A DNA stretch of 64,000 nucleotides, from NCBI GenBank assembly GCA_937928775.1, contig CALFVI010000009.1, forward strand, positions 62,001 to 126,000. The letters are read 5' to 3'. Shown here piece by piece: positions 1-8,197 of this stretch (positions are counted from its first letter, which is position 1; each line of letters begins with the position of its first letter). Origin of the DNA: an uncultured Elioraea sp. (GTDB lineage Bacteria; Pseudomonadota; Alphaproteobacteria; Acetobacterales; Acetobacteraceae). The translations under genes were made by a program, and so were the position numbers. The notes beneath the pieces are model-generated. The model was not told where the DNA came from and did not search any database. It saw only the letters and a program-made list of their open reading frames with translations.

Positions 1-675
1 ATCAGCCTCGACTACGCGGTCGCTGAGAAGACGGACCGGGCGGCGGTGGTGCCCTGCAGCTTCGGCTGGTCGGACGTCGGGTCGTGGGCCGCGCTGTGGG
101 AGCTCGCGCCGCGCGATGCCGCCGGCAACGCCGCCATCGGCACCGTGCTGATCGAGGACTGCAAAGGGTCGTATGTGCGCAGCCATGGCCCCCTCGTCGC
201 TGCGCTCGGGCTCACGGACACCGTCGTCGTCGCCGAGGACGATGCGGTTCTCGTGGTTCCGCGCGCGCGCGCGCAGGACGTCAAGCGGATCGTCGATCGG
301 CTGAGAGCCGAACGGCGGAGGGAGGCCACCGAACATCGCCGAATTTACCGCCCGTGGGGTTTCTACGAGGGGCTGATCGCCGGCGAGCGTTTCCAGGTGA
401 AGCGCATTGTGGTACGGCCCGGACGGAGGCTTTCGCTGCAGAAACACTACCATCGGGCCGAGCACTGGGTGGTGGTAAACGGCACCGCGCTCGTCACGCG
501 CGACAATGAACAGATCCTGCTGCGTGAGAACGAGAGCGTCTATCTGCCACTTGGCTGCGTGCACCGCCTCGAGAATCCGGGCAAAATTCCGCTCGCCTTG
601 ATTGAGGTGCAGTCGGGCGCCTATCTTGGCGAGGACGACATCGTGCGGCTTGAGGACGTGTACGGGAGGGCGTGA
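1..675 (+). CDS. manC: Mannose-1-phosphate guanylyltransferase / mannose-6-phosphate isomerase, C-terminal part
   Basis: The 5' end lies outside the window; 224 residues are visible. The reading frame is open from base 1 and begins inside the nucleotidyltransferase domain (SLDYAVAEKT, then FGWSDVGSWAALWEL). It ends in a cupin domain with the family pattern RPWGFYEG, QVKRI, LSLQKHYHRAEHW, HRLENPG and GEDDIVRLEDVYGR. The enzyme makes GDP-mannose from mannose 1-phosphate, and the cupin half can interconvert mannose 6-phosphate and fructose 6-phosphate. It would supply GDP-mannose for surface polysaccharide. The next gene is convergent, only 4 bases away. Recognition rests on motifs; whether both activities are present cannot be judged from this part. 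Confidence 0.93.
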   Translation: MSLDYAVAEKTDRAAVVPCSFGWSDVGSWAALWELAPRDAAGNAAIGTVLIEDCKGSYVRSHGPLVAALGLTDTVVVAEDDAVLVVPRARAQDVKRIVDRLRAERRREATEHRRIYRPWGFYEGLIAGERFQVKRIVVRPGRRLSLQKHYHRAEHWVVVNGTALVTRDNEQILLRENESVYLPLGCVHRLENPGKIPLALIEVQSGAYLGEDDIVRLEDVYGRA

Positions 676-679
676 GCGG

Positions 680-2497
680 CTACCGCGCCTTCTTGGGGGC
701 TGCCCCCTTGCCCAGCGCGCGGGCGCGCGCCGAGGCCGCCTTCGGCTTGGCAGTATCCTTTTTCGGTGTCGGCTTGCGCCTGGCCGCATCGGCGCGGATG
801 GCGGAGAGCGTGGTGCGGGTGGTGATCTGATCGGGGTTCATCCGGATCTCGACAATCGCGGGCTTGCCAGAGGCGACCGCCCGCTCCACTGCCGGCACGA
901 ACTCCTCGGTCGCCTGCACCACCTCGCCGTGGCCACCGAAGGCATCGATGAAGCGGGCGAAATCGGGGTTCGTGAGCGCCGTGCCGGACACCCGGCCGGG
1001 ATACTCGCGTTCCTGATGCATGCGGATGGTGCCGTACATCTGGTTGTTGAACACCAGCACCACCGGATTGACGCCGTGGTGGAAGGCGGTGGCGATTTCC
1101 TGCCCCGTCATCAGCATCGACCCGTCTCCAGTCATGCTGATCACGACACGATCCGGATGGAGAAGCTTGGCCGCGATCCCAGCCGGAACGGAATAGCCCA
1201 TCGCGCCGCAACAGGGCCCGATCAGCCGCTGGGTGGCGCGATAGTTGATGAACCGCACGCCCCAGCCGGAGAAGTTGCCGGCATCGGTGGTGACGATCGC
1301 ATTCTCGGGCAGCATCGACTCCAGCGCGCGCATGCACGCAGCGAGATTGAGCGGACCGTCATAGTTGGGAATTTCTGTCGACCAGGCGAGGCGATTGGCG
1401 CGCAGCGCCTTCGTCCAATCGTGCCAGGCGGGGGGAACGGGCTCCATCGCCGCTGCAGCGGCGGCGAAGGCGTTGAGATCGGCAAGGATGGGCAGGTCGG
1501 CCCGATAGACTCGGCTCAGTTCCGCCCCGTCCGGCATTACGTGCACGAAGGGCACGCCCATCGCTGGCGGTGTGAACAGTGTGTAGCCCTGCGTGACCGG
1601 CTCGCCGAGGCGCGAGCCGACGGAGATGATGAGATCGGCCTCCCGCACGGCAGCAAACAGGGCGGGGTCGCCGCCATAGCCGAGATCGCCCACGTACTGG
1701 TCGAGCGTGTTGTCGACACAGGACTGACGACGGAAGCCGACCGCGGTGGGCAGATCGTTCGCCGTGATCCAGCGCGCGAGATCCTGCCGCCCTTGCTCCG
1801 TCCATGCCGCTCCCTGGCCGAGGATGACGAGGGGGCGTCTGGCTCGCCCGAGCATCCGTCGCAGTTCCGCCATCGCCGCCGGATCTGGCAACGCGCGCGG
1901 AACGATGACGGGCCGCGGGTCGGCGACCGTCACCACGTCAGTCTGCATGTCCTCGGGGATCGCCACAACGACAGGGCCCGGCCGCCCCGAGACCGCAACC
2001 TGGAACGCATGCGCGACGAGCTCCGGGATCCTGGCCGCGTCGTCGATCTGCACCACCCATTTCGCCATCGCGCTGAAGAAGCGGCGGTGATCGACCTCCT
2101 GGAAGGCGTCGCGATCCATGTCGCCGCGCGGCACCTGGCCGACGAAGAGCACGAGCGGCGTGCTGTCCTGTTGCGCGATGTGCACGCCGATTGAGCCGTG
2201 GCAGGCACCGGGACCGCGGGTGACGATCGCCACCCCGGGCCGCCCGGTGAGCTTGCCATACGCCTCGGCCATGTTCACCGCCGCCCCTTCGAAGCGGCAG
2301 GTGATGGTGCGGATGGCAGCGCGGTTCTCATAAAGACCGTCGAGCAGGGCGAGAAAACTCTCGCCCGCCACCTGAAACACGTGCGTCACGCCGAGCACGC
2401 GCAACGCATCAGCCAAGACGCGCCCCCCCTGTCGCGGCACGAGGCGCGGCCCGTGCGCTGCCGTCGCCATCGCTCCCTTCGCCTCGGCGTAGCCCAT
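680..2497 (-). CDS. Thiamine-diphosphate-dependent enzyme, acetolactate synthase large-subunit-like
   Basis: A 605-residue cytoplasmic enzyme with the three-domain TPP layout. The catalytic glutamate is in QVAGES (about residue 46), the central FAD/nucleotide-like domain follows, and the C-terminal TPP/Mg motif runs from GDGSM to NNQMYG. No small regulatory acetolactate synthase subunit is adjacent, so this may be a decarboxylase or carboligase of the wider family rather than the biosynthetic IlvB. The tail is rich in Lys, Ala and Pro, which is unusual. The frame is open upstream, but the ATG at 2497 is chosen because it has a strong GGGAGGAG upstream and the extra 122 residues look non-coding and overlap the MFS gene. 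It follows the MFS gene by 32 bases, so it is probably the last gene of that operon. Confidence 0.85.
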   Translation of the reverse strand: MGYAEAKGAMATAAHGPRLVPRQGGRVLADALRVLGVTHVFQVAGESFLALLDGLYENRAAIRTITCRFEGAAVNMAEAYGKLTGRPGVAIVTRGPGACHGSIGVHIAQQDSTPLVLFVGQVPRGDMDRDAFQEVDHRRFFSAMAKWVVQIDDAARIPELVAHAFQVAVSGRPGPVVVAIPEDMQTDVVTVADPRPVIVPRALPDPAAMAELRRMLGRARRPLVILGQGAAWTEQGRQDLARWITANDLPTAVGFRRQSCVDNTLDQYVGDLGYGGDPALFAAVREADLIISVGSRLGEPVTQGYTLFTPPAMGVPFVHVMPDGAELSRVYRADLPILADLNAFAAAAAAMEPVPPAWHDWTKALRANRLAWSTEIPNYDGPLNLAACMRALESMLPENAIVTTDAGNFSGWGVRFINYRATQRLIGPCCGAMGYSVPAGIAAKLLHPDRVVISMTGDGSMLMTGQEIATAFHHGVNPVVLVFNNQMYGTIRMHQEREYPGRVSGTALTNPDFARFIDAFGGHGEVVQATEEFVPAVERAVASGKPAIVEIRMNPDQITTRTTLSAIRADAARRKPTPKKDTAKPKAASARARALGKGAAPKKAR

Positions 2498-2529
2498 CGC
2501 GTTGCACTCCTCCCTCGCGCGCGTCGACC

Positions 2530-3804
2530 TTACCAGCGCGCTGACGAAGGCAAAACAGAGACGCCGGTCGGGCCGTCGCGGCGCAGCGCAAGCCACACGA
2601 GAGAGGCCGCAAGACACGCGGCCGAGATGGCGATTGCAAGGTCGTAGCCGCGCGGATCCCACCCGCCTGATGCCGTGCGCGGGAAGAGATCGAGCACGAA
2701 GCCGATGCCCTGCTGCATGACGAACACCAGCAGCAGCATCAGAGCATTGATGGTGGTCGAGACCCGCCCTGTCTCGCTGCCCGCGAAGCGCGCCCCCACC
2801 AGCATGTAGCCCACAGGCCCGACCGAAGCGAGGCAAGGCCAGGCGAACCACAACCATGGCCACATCGCTGGGATGCGGGCGATGAGAAGCCCATGCATGA
2901 GGAGAAGACCGAAGGCGCAGGAGACCAGCAAGGCAAGCGGGTGGGCGCCGGCGCGGACGAGCGCCGAGTGCAGGCTGCCGGACGCGAAGGAGCCGAGGGT
3001 GAGCCCGACGGCGTAGACGAACAGCACCTCGGCTCTGGCCTTCGCATCAAGCCCTGCCACATCGCGCAACCAAGGCCCCGCCCACAAGCCCTGCCAGACG
3101 AAGTTCAGGGCGGACAGCATCGCCACCAGGGGAACGAGCCGAAGGAAGGAGGGGTGAGCGACGATGCGCCGCACCATCCGCAGCTCGTCCACAATTCCGC
3201 CGGCCGAGCGTTCCCGCAGCGGCAGGTCAGGGACCGAGCGCCAGATCCAAACCCCCGCCAACACCGCAACCGCGGAGTCGGCGAGGAACACACCGCGCCA
3301 ACCGATGGCCGCGTTCGCCCATTCCACCGGCACGGTGGCGATGATGCCGCCCAAGGACGAGAGGGCCACACACCATCCCGTCACTGCCGCCACACGGTCG
3401 GCGGGAAACCAGGCGCGCGTCGCCTTCAGCTGAGCCATCAAGGCCGCAGCGACTCCCGCGCCCATCAGCACGCGCCCGACGATCAGCGAGACGAAGCCGG
3501 AGGCGGCGGCAAAGACAAGGGCGCCGACGGCGATCACCCCCATCAACGCCGTCTGAACGCGTCGCGGCCCGAAACGGTCGAGAGCGGCACCGACGGGGAG
3601 TTGCGCGAGCCCGTAGGCAGCGAAGAACACTGCGCCGAGGAGGCCGAGATCGGCCGCGCTGAGCCCGAAGCGGGCGGCGAGTTCGGGCCCGATCACCGCG
3701 GTGATGGCGCGATTGAGTTGATTGAGCCCAGCGCCGGCGGCGAGTGGGAGAGAGATGCGGCGAAACGCCGGCCAAATCGAGCCTTCAGACGCGCGCAACG
3801 CCAT
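2530..3804 (-). CDS. MFS transporter
   Basis: A 424-residue, very hydrophobic protein with about 12 membrane segments. The MFS signature lies between helices 2 and 3 (GAALDRFGPRRVQ, about residues 65-77), after the N-terminal segment LNQLNRAITAV. It resembles proton-coupled anion or drug transporters of the major facilitator superfamily; the substrate cannot be told. The ATG at 3804 is preferred over a GTG at 3816 because a GAAGGG element stands just upstream. It lies 33 bases after the RND pump gene and 32 before the TPP enzyme, all on the same strand, so the four genes from 8097 down to 680 probably form one transcript. Confidence 0.85.
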   Translation of the reverse strand: MALRASEGSIWPAFRRISLPLAAGAGLNQLNRAITAVIGPELAARFGLSAADLGLLGAVFFAAYGLAQLPVGAALDRFGPRRVQTALMGVIAVGALVFAAASGFVSLIVGRVLMGAGVAAALMAQLKATRAWFPADRVAAVTGWCVALSSLGGIIATVPVEWANAAIGWRGVFLADSAVAVLAGVWIWRSVPDLPLRERSAGGIVDELRMVRRIVAHPSFLRLVPLVAMLSALNFVWQGLWAGPWLRDVAGLDAKARAEVLFVYAVGLTLGSFASGSLHSALVRAGAHPLALLVSCAFGLLLMHGLLIARIPAMWPWLWFAWPCLASVGPVGYMLVGARFAGSETGRVSTTINALMLLLVFVMQQGIGFVLDLFPRTASGGWDPRGYDLAIAISAACLAASLVWLALRRDGPTGVSVLPSSARW

Positions 3805-3837
3805 CGCACCCTTCACCCCTGGCTCGTCGCCCCGGCG

Positions 3838-6800
3838 TCACTCGGCCGGAAGAGGAGGCGGACCCGGACGTTCGATGGCGGAAAGCCGGCGTGCGATCTC
3901 TCCCACCGGTCGCGTGTAGGGGGCGAGCAGGAGATAGAGCGCAGGGATGGCGTAGAGGGTGACCAGAGTGGACAGAGTCATGCCGCCGATCACCACCACG
4001 CCCAATGCCTCGCGGCTCTCCGCCCCCGCTCCGGTCGCGGCGGCGAGCGGCCAGGCACCGAGGATGGTGGAGATGGTGGTCATCAGGATCGGCCGCAGGC
4101 GCGCCACCGAGGCTTCTAGAACGGCGTCGCGCACGCTCTTCCCCTCGTCGCGCAACTGGTTGGCGAACTCGACCACCAGGATGCCGTTCTTCGCCATCAG
4201 CCCGATCAACAACACAAGCCCGATCTGGCTGAAGATGTTGAGCGAGAGCCCGAGCAGATGGAGCGACAACAGGCCTCCGGTCACCGCAAGCGGTGTGGAG
4301 AGCATGATGATAAGGGGGTGGATGAAACTCTCGAACTGCGCGGCAAGCACGAGATAGACGATGAGCAGGGCGAGCCCGAAGGTCAGCATCAGAGCAGACG
4401 AGCCTTCGAGATACTCGCGACTCTGCCCGCGCCAGGTGAGCCTCGCCTCGGGCGGCAGCACAGCACGCGCCGCCGCCTCGATTGCTGCCATGCCGTCGCC
4501 GAGCGCGACGTTCGGGGCGAGGTTGGCGCTGATGGTGATCGAACGCAGCCGGTCCTCGCGATTGAGCGCCTGCGGCCGCGCCCGTTCAGACAGCGTGACG
4601 AGATTGGAGAGAGGAATCAGCGCACCGGAGCCAGAGCGGACGAAGATGTGCTGCAGATCATAGGGTGTGGCGCGATCCTCGGCCTGCGCCTGAATCAGCA
4701 CGCGATACTCGTTGCCGCGTTCGACAAAGGTGCCGACCTCGCGCGCGCCCAACATGGTCTCGAGCGTGCGCCCGATGGTCTGGATGGAGATGCCGAGATC
4801 AGCCGCGCGCCGGCGGTCGATCTCCACCCGCACCTCCGGTTTCGTCTCCCGGAAGTTGCTGTCGAGGTTGACGAGCAGGGGCGATTGGCGGGCACGTTCG
4901 ATCACCGCATCGCGCCAGCGCACCAGCGTATCGTAATCGGGCCCCTGGATGACGAGCTGGATCGGCGCCTGAAAGCCGCGCGTGCCGAGAGAGCCGGGGT
5001 TGACGGCGAAGGCGCGCACGCCAGGAATGTTCGCCACCTGCGGGAAGATTTCCGCCGTCAGCTGCTGCTGCTTCACCGTGCGCTGCTCCCACGGCACGAG
5101 CCGGAGGAACACGGTTGCCGTATTGGCCACCGCTGGGCGCTGGAAGCCGCCGATGGAGGCAAACACGACCTGGCCCACGCCGCGCTCGACGTACGGAATG
5201 AGAATATCTTCAATCTTCATCACGTGCTCGCGCGTGTAGGCGAATGAGGCGCCTTCCGGAGCGGTGACGGGAACCACGACCACCCCCCTGTCCTCGGTCG
5301 GGGCGAATTCCCTCGGCAGCACCTGGAACAACGAGACGGCGAGCAAGGACAGAAGCCCCGCCCCAGCGACCACCAGAAGCGGGGCGCGCAATGCCCGGTC
5401 TAGAGTCCAGCGGAAGCCCGCGTTCAGGCCCTGGAATACCGGCTCCGTCCAGCGCACGAGCTGCCCCTCGCCCGCGTGCGGCTTGAGCACGCGCGAACAG
5501 AGCATCGGCGTAAACGAGAGCGCGACGAACCCAGAGATCATCACCGAAACGGCAAGAGCGAAGCCGAACTCAGAGAAGAGACGCCCCGCCTGGCCCTCGA
5601 GGAAGGAGATCGGCAGAAAGACCGAGACGAGAACGAGGGTGGTCGCGATCACCGCGAACGCAATCTGTCGCGCGCCGAGGAAGGCGGCAACCAGAGGCTC
5701 CTCGCCCTGCTCGATACGGCGATGGATGTTCTCCAGCACGACGATCGCGTCATCGACCACGATGCCGATCGCGAGCACCATGCCGAGGAGTGTCAGCACA
5801 TTGAGCGAGAAGCCCATGAGCGCGAGCCCGATGAACGAGCCGATCAGCGAAACCGGAATCACCACCGCTGGGATGAAAGTCGCGCGTAAGGAGCGTAGGA
5901 AGACGAAGATCACCCCGATCACCATCGCGATGGCGATGAACAGGGCGTGGAACACCTCGTAGATCGACTGCGCGATGAACAGGCTTTCGTCGTAGCCATA
6001 GACGACGGTGATACCCTCAGGCAGGGCAGGCTTCAGCCGTTCGATCTCCGCCCTCACGCCCTGGGCCACGGACAGCGTGTTGGCGGTCGATTGTCGCTGG
6101 ATGCCAAGCCCGATGGCAGCGCGGCGCATCAGGCGAAGCTCGCCCCGCTCGTCCTCGGGCGCGATCTCGACCCGCGCCACGTCGCCGAGCAACACTTGGC
6201 CGCCTGCACGCTGGGCGACGATGACGCTGCGAAACTGCTCCGGCGTGGCGAGGCGGGTGTCGGTGCGCACGGTGAACTCGCGCGCGAGGCTTTCCAGACG
6301 CCCGCCAGGGAGTTCGACATTCTCGCGCCGGATCGCGGCCTCGATGTCGTCCACGGTCAGGCCCCTCGCTGCCATCGCGCGGCGATCGAGCCAGATCCGC
6401 ATCGCTTTGCGCCGTTCGCCGCCGATGATGACGTTCGCCACCCCGTCCACGGTCGAGAGGCGATCGACCATCAGCGTGCGCGCGATGTCGGTGAGTTCGA
6501 GCCCCGAATGGCGGTCGGACACGAGAGTAGCCCACAGGATCGCGCGCGCATCGGCGTCCTGCTTCGCCACCACAGGTTGGTCCGCCGTCTCGGGGAGGCG
6601 ATTGAGCACCCGCGCCACGCGGTCGCGCACATCGTTCGCCGCGGCATCGACGTCGCGCCCGAGCCGGAACTCGATCGTCACCTGCGAACGTTCGTCGCGC
6701 GAGGTAGAGGAGATCATCTTGATCCCCTCGATGCCAGCGATCGCCCCCTCGATGATCTCCGTCACCTGCGTTTCCACCACCGGGGCCGCTGCACCGCGAT

Positions 6801-6951
6801 AGGTGGTGGTGACGGAGACGATGGGGGGGTCAATCGCCGGCAGTTCGCGCACCGGCAGGCGCAGGAAGGAGGCGATGCCCAGCACGACGAGGAGCAGCGA
6901 CATCACGGTCGCGAACACAGGGCGCTTGATCGAGATGTCGGAGAGAACCAT
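3838..6951 (-). CDS. RND efflux transporter, inner-membrane pump (AcrB/MexF-like)
   Basis: At 1037 residues it has the usual size for a hydrophobe/amphiphile efflux RND permease. It begins SDISIKRPVFATVMSLLLVV, the typical first helix, followed by a periplasmic porter domain. The central helix carries GIVVDDAIVVLENI, the conserved helix-4 stretch with the paired Asp residues of the proton relay, and the second half repeats the fold. It would sit in the inner membrane and take substrates to a TolC-like channel through the adaptor encoded just upstream (30 bases). No outer-membrane channel gene is in the window. Long open frames on the opposite strand here are GC-driven shadows. Confidence 0.95.
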   Translation of the reverse strand: MVLSDISIKRPVFATVMSLLLVVLGIASFLRLPVRELPAIDPPIVSVTTTYRGAAAPVVETQVTEIIEGAIAGIEGIKMISSTSRDERSQVTIEFRLGRDVDAAANDVRDRVARVLNRLPETADQPVVAKQDADARAILWATLVSDRHSGLELTDIARTLMVDRLSTVDGVANVIIGGERRKAMRIWLDRRAMAARGLTVDDIEAAIRRENVELPGGRLESLAREFTVRTDTRLATPEQFRSVIVAQRAGGQVLLGDVARVEIAPEDERGELRLMRRAAIGLGIQRQSTANTLSVAQGVRAEIERLKPALPEGITVVYGYDESLFIAQSIYEVFHALFIAIAMVIGVIFVFLRSLRATFIPAVVIPVSLIGSFIGLALMGFSLNVLTLLGMVLAIGIVVDDAIVVLENIHRRIEQGEEPLVAAFLGARQIAFAVIATTLVLVSVFLPISFLEGQAGRLFSEFGFALAVSVMISGFVALSFTPMLCSRVLKPHAGEGQLVRWTEPVFQGLNAGFRWTLDRALRAPLLVVAGAGLLSLLAVSLFQVLPREFAPTEDRGVVVVPVTAPEGASFAYTREHVMKIEDILIPYVERGVGQVVFASIGGFQRPAVANTATVFLRLVPWEQRTVKQQQLTAEIFPQVANIPGVRAFAVNPGSLGTRGFQAPIQLVIQGPDYDTLVRWRDAVIERARQSPLLVNLDSNFRETKPEVRVEIDRRRAADLGISIQTIGRTLETMLGAREVGTFVERGNEYRVLIQAQAEDRATPYDLQHIFVRSGSGALIPLSNLVTLSERARPQALNREDRLRSITISANLAPNVALGDGMAAIEAAARAVLPPEARLTWRGQSREYLEGSSALMLTFGLALLIVYLVLAAQFESFIHPLIIMLSTPLAVTGGLLSLHLLGLSLNIFSQIGLVLLIGLMAKNGILVVEFANQLRDEGKSVRDAVLEASVARLRPILMTTISTILGAWPLAAATGAGAESREALGVVVIGGMTLSTLVTLYAIPALYLLLAPYTRPVGEIARRLSAIERPGPPPLPAE

Positions 6952-6981
6952 GCCGAGCGGTCCCCGCCCTGCCCCCGCCCT

Positions 6982-8097
6982 TCAGCTCAGCGGCCGGCGA
7001 AGCGTTTCGGTGACGTTCACCGGCACGCCGTTGCGCAGACGTTGCAGCCCGCGCACCACCACTTCCTCATTGGGCGCTAGCCCCTCCAAGATCTCAACCT
7101 CGCCGGGAAGCCGTGTGCCGAGCTTCACCTGCTGGCGGACGGCGCGACCTTGGCGGACGGCGTAGACGTAGGCGCGGTCGCCCACGGGGTCGATCGCCTC
7201 CTCGGGCACGAGCAAGGCGGAAGGGCGTTCCGCGAGTGTGAGCACGATATTAAGAAAGAGGCCCGGGCGGAGCGTCTCGTCCGGATTGTCGAACTCGGCG
7301 ATCGCGCGAATGGAGCGGGTCGCGGGATCGATGCGGGTGTCGATTGCCGTCACCTCGCCCACGAAGGTGCGCGCACCGAAGGCGGGCGAGGTGGCGACCA
7401 CCGGCTGGCCCAAGGCGAGGCGGGCGACGAACACCTCGGGCACGGCGAACTCCACCCTGATCCTGGAAAGGTCATCGAGCGTGGTGATCGCGGTCCCCGG
7501 CTGGATCAGCGCGCCCAGGCTTACCTGCCGAAGCCCCACACGACCGGAGAAGGGGGCGATGATCTTCATCTCCTCAATCCTCGCCTGCGCCTCGCGCACC
7601 TGCGCCTCGGCCTGGCGCAGCGCGGCCTCGAGCTGGTCGATCTGCGCTTCGGGCACGGACTGGGTGGCGCGCAGCTGGCGGGCGCGGGCAAGCCTCGTTC
7701 GCGCATCATCGGCGGCCGCTCGTGCACGGTCGTAGGCAGCGACCTGGGCCGAGCGGTCGAGCTCGACCAGCACCTCACCCGCCTTTACCATCTGCCCCTC
7801 TGCGAAGTGGATGGCGACGACGATGCCGGAGACGCGGCTTGTTACCGTCACCGCCTCGCGGGCGCGGGCAGTGCCAACGGACTCCACCTGTTCCACAAGC
7901 GAAGCGACCCTGACCGGAGCGGTGACCACCTCGATGCCTGCCCCGGCAGGCGGGCGCGGCGGCCCCGCCTCCCTGGCCGGCGTCAGGCCGAGCAGCTTCA
8001 TCGGATCGGGCAGGCCAATCCGATCCCCATACAGCCACCAGCCAGCCCCGGCTCCGGCGGCGAGTGCGAGAATGACAATCTGTGTCGCAAGGCGCAT
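6982..8097 (-). CDS. RND efflux periplasmic adaptor (membrane fusion protein)
   Basis: A 371-residue HlyD/AcrA-type adaptor. It has an N-terminal membrane anchor or signal (IVILALAAGAGAGWWLYG), a beta-barrel and lipoyl region around VTSRVSGIVVAIHFAEGQMVKAGEVL (residues about 80-105), an alpha-helical hairpin rich in Ala, Arg and Gln, and a second lipoyl half (IIAPFSGRVGLRQVSLGALI). It links the inner-membrane pump encoded next to it with an outer-membrane channel. An ATG at 8097 is chosen because 20 extra upstream codons add no signal-like sequence. First gene of the efflux operon; 100 bases separate it from the preceding gene's stop. Confidence 0.93.
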   Translation of the reverse strand: MRLATQIVILALAAGAGAGWWLYGDRIGLPDPMKLLGLTPAREAGPPRPPAGAGIEVVTAPVRVASLVEQVESVGTARAREAVTVTSRVSGIVVAIHFAEGQMVKAGEVLVELDRSAQVAAYDRARAAADDARTRLARARQLRATQSVPEAQIDQLEAALRQAEAQVREAQARIEEMKIIAPFSGRVGLRQVSLGALIQPGTAITTLDDLSRIRVEFAVPEVFVARLALGQPVVATSPAFGARTFVGEVTAIDTRIDPATRSIRAIAEFDNPDETLRPGLFLNIVLTLAERPSALLVPEEAIDPVGDRAYVYAVRQGRAVRQQVKLGTRLPGEVEILEGLAPNEEVVVRGLQRLRNGVPVNVTETLRRPLS

Positions 8098-8197
8098 CCG
8101 CGCGCAGTCCCTTTCCCATTCGGACGCGACGATGGCACCCAGGCCTCGGAGGAACAATCTCCCAAAAGGTCACAAAGGCGCGCCCGAACGTAACGAC

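Noticed and set aside
2498-2863. N-terminal extension of the TPP enzyme by 122 residues
   Set aside because: Composition is unlike coding DNA in this genome, it overlaps the MFS gene almost fully, and the ATG at 2497 has a strong ribosome-binding site and a family-like N-terminus.
2893-7080. Long plus-strand open frames opposite the MFS, RND pump and adaptor genes (up to about 400 residues)
   Set aside because: They are Arg/Pro/His-rich shadows caused by high GC third positions. The minus strand encodes clear, full-length transport proteins there.
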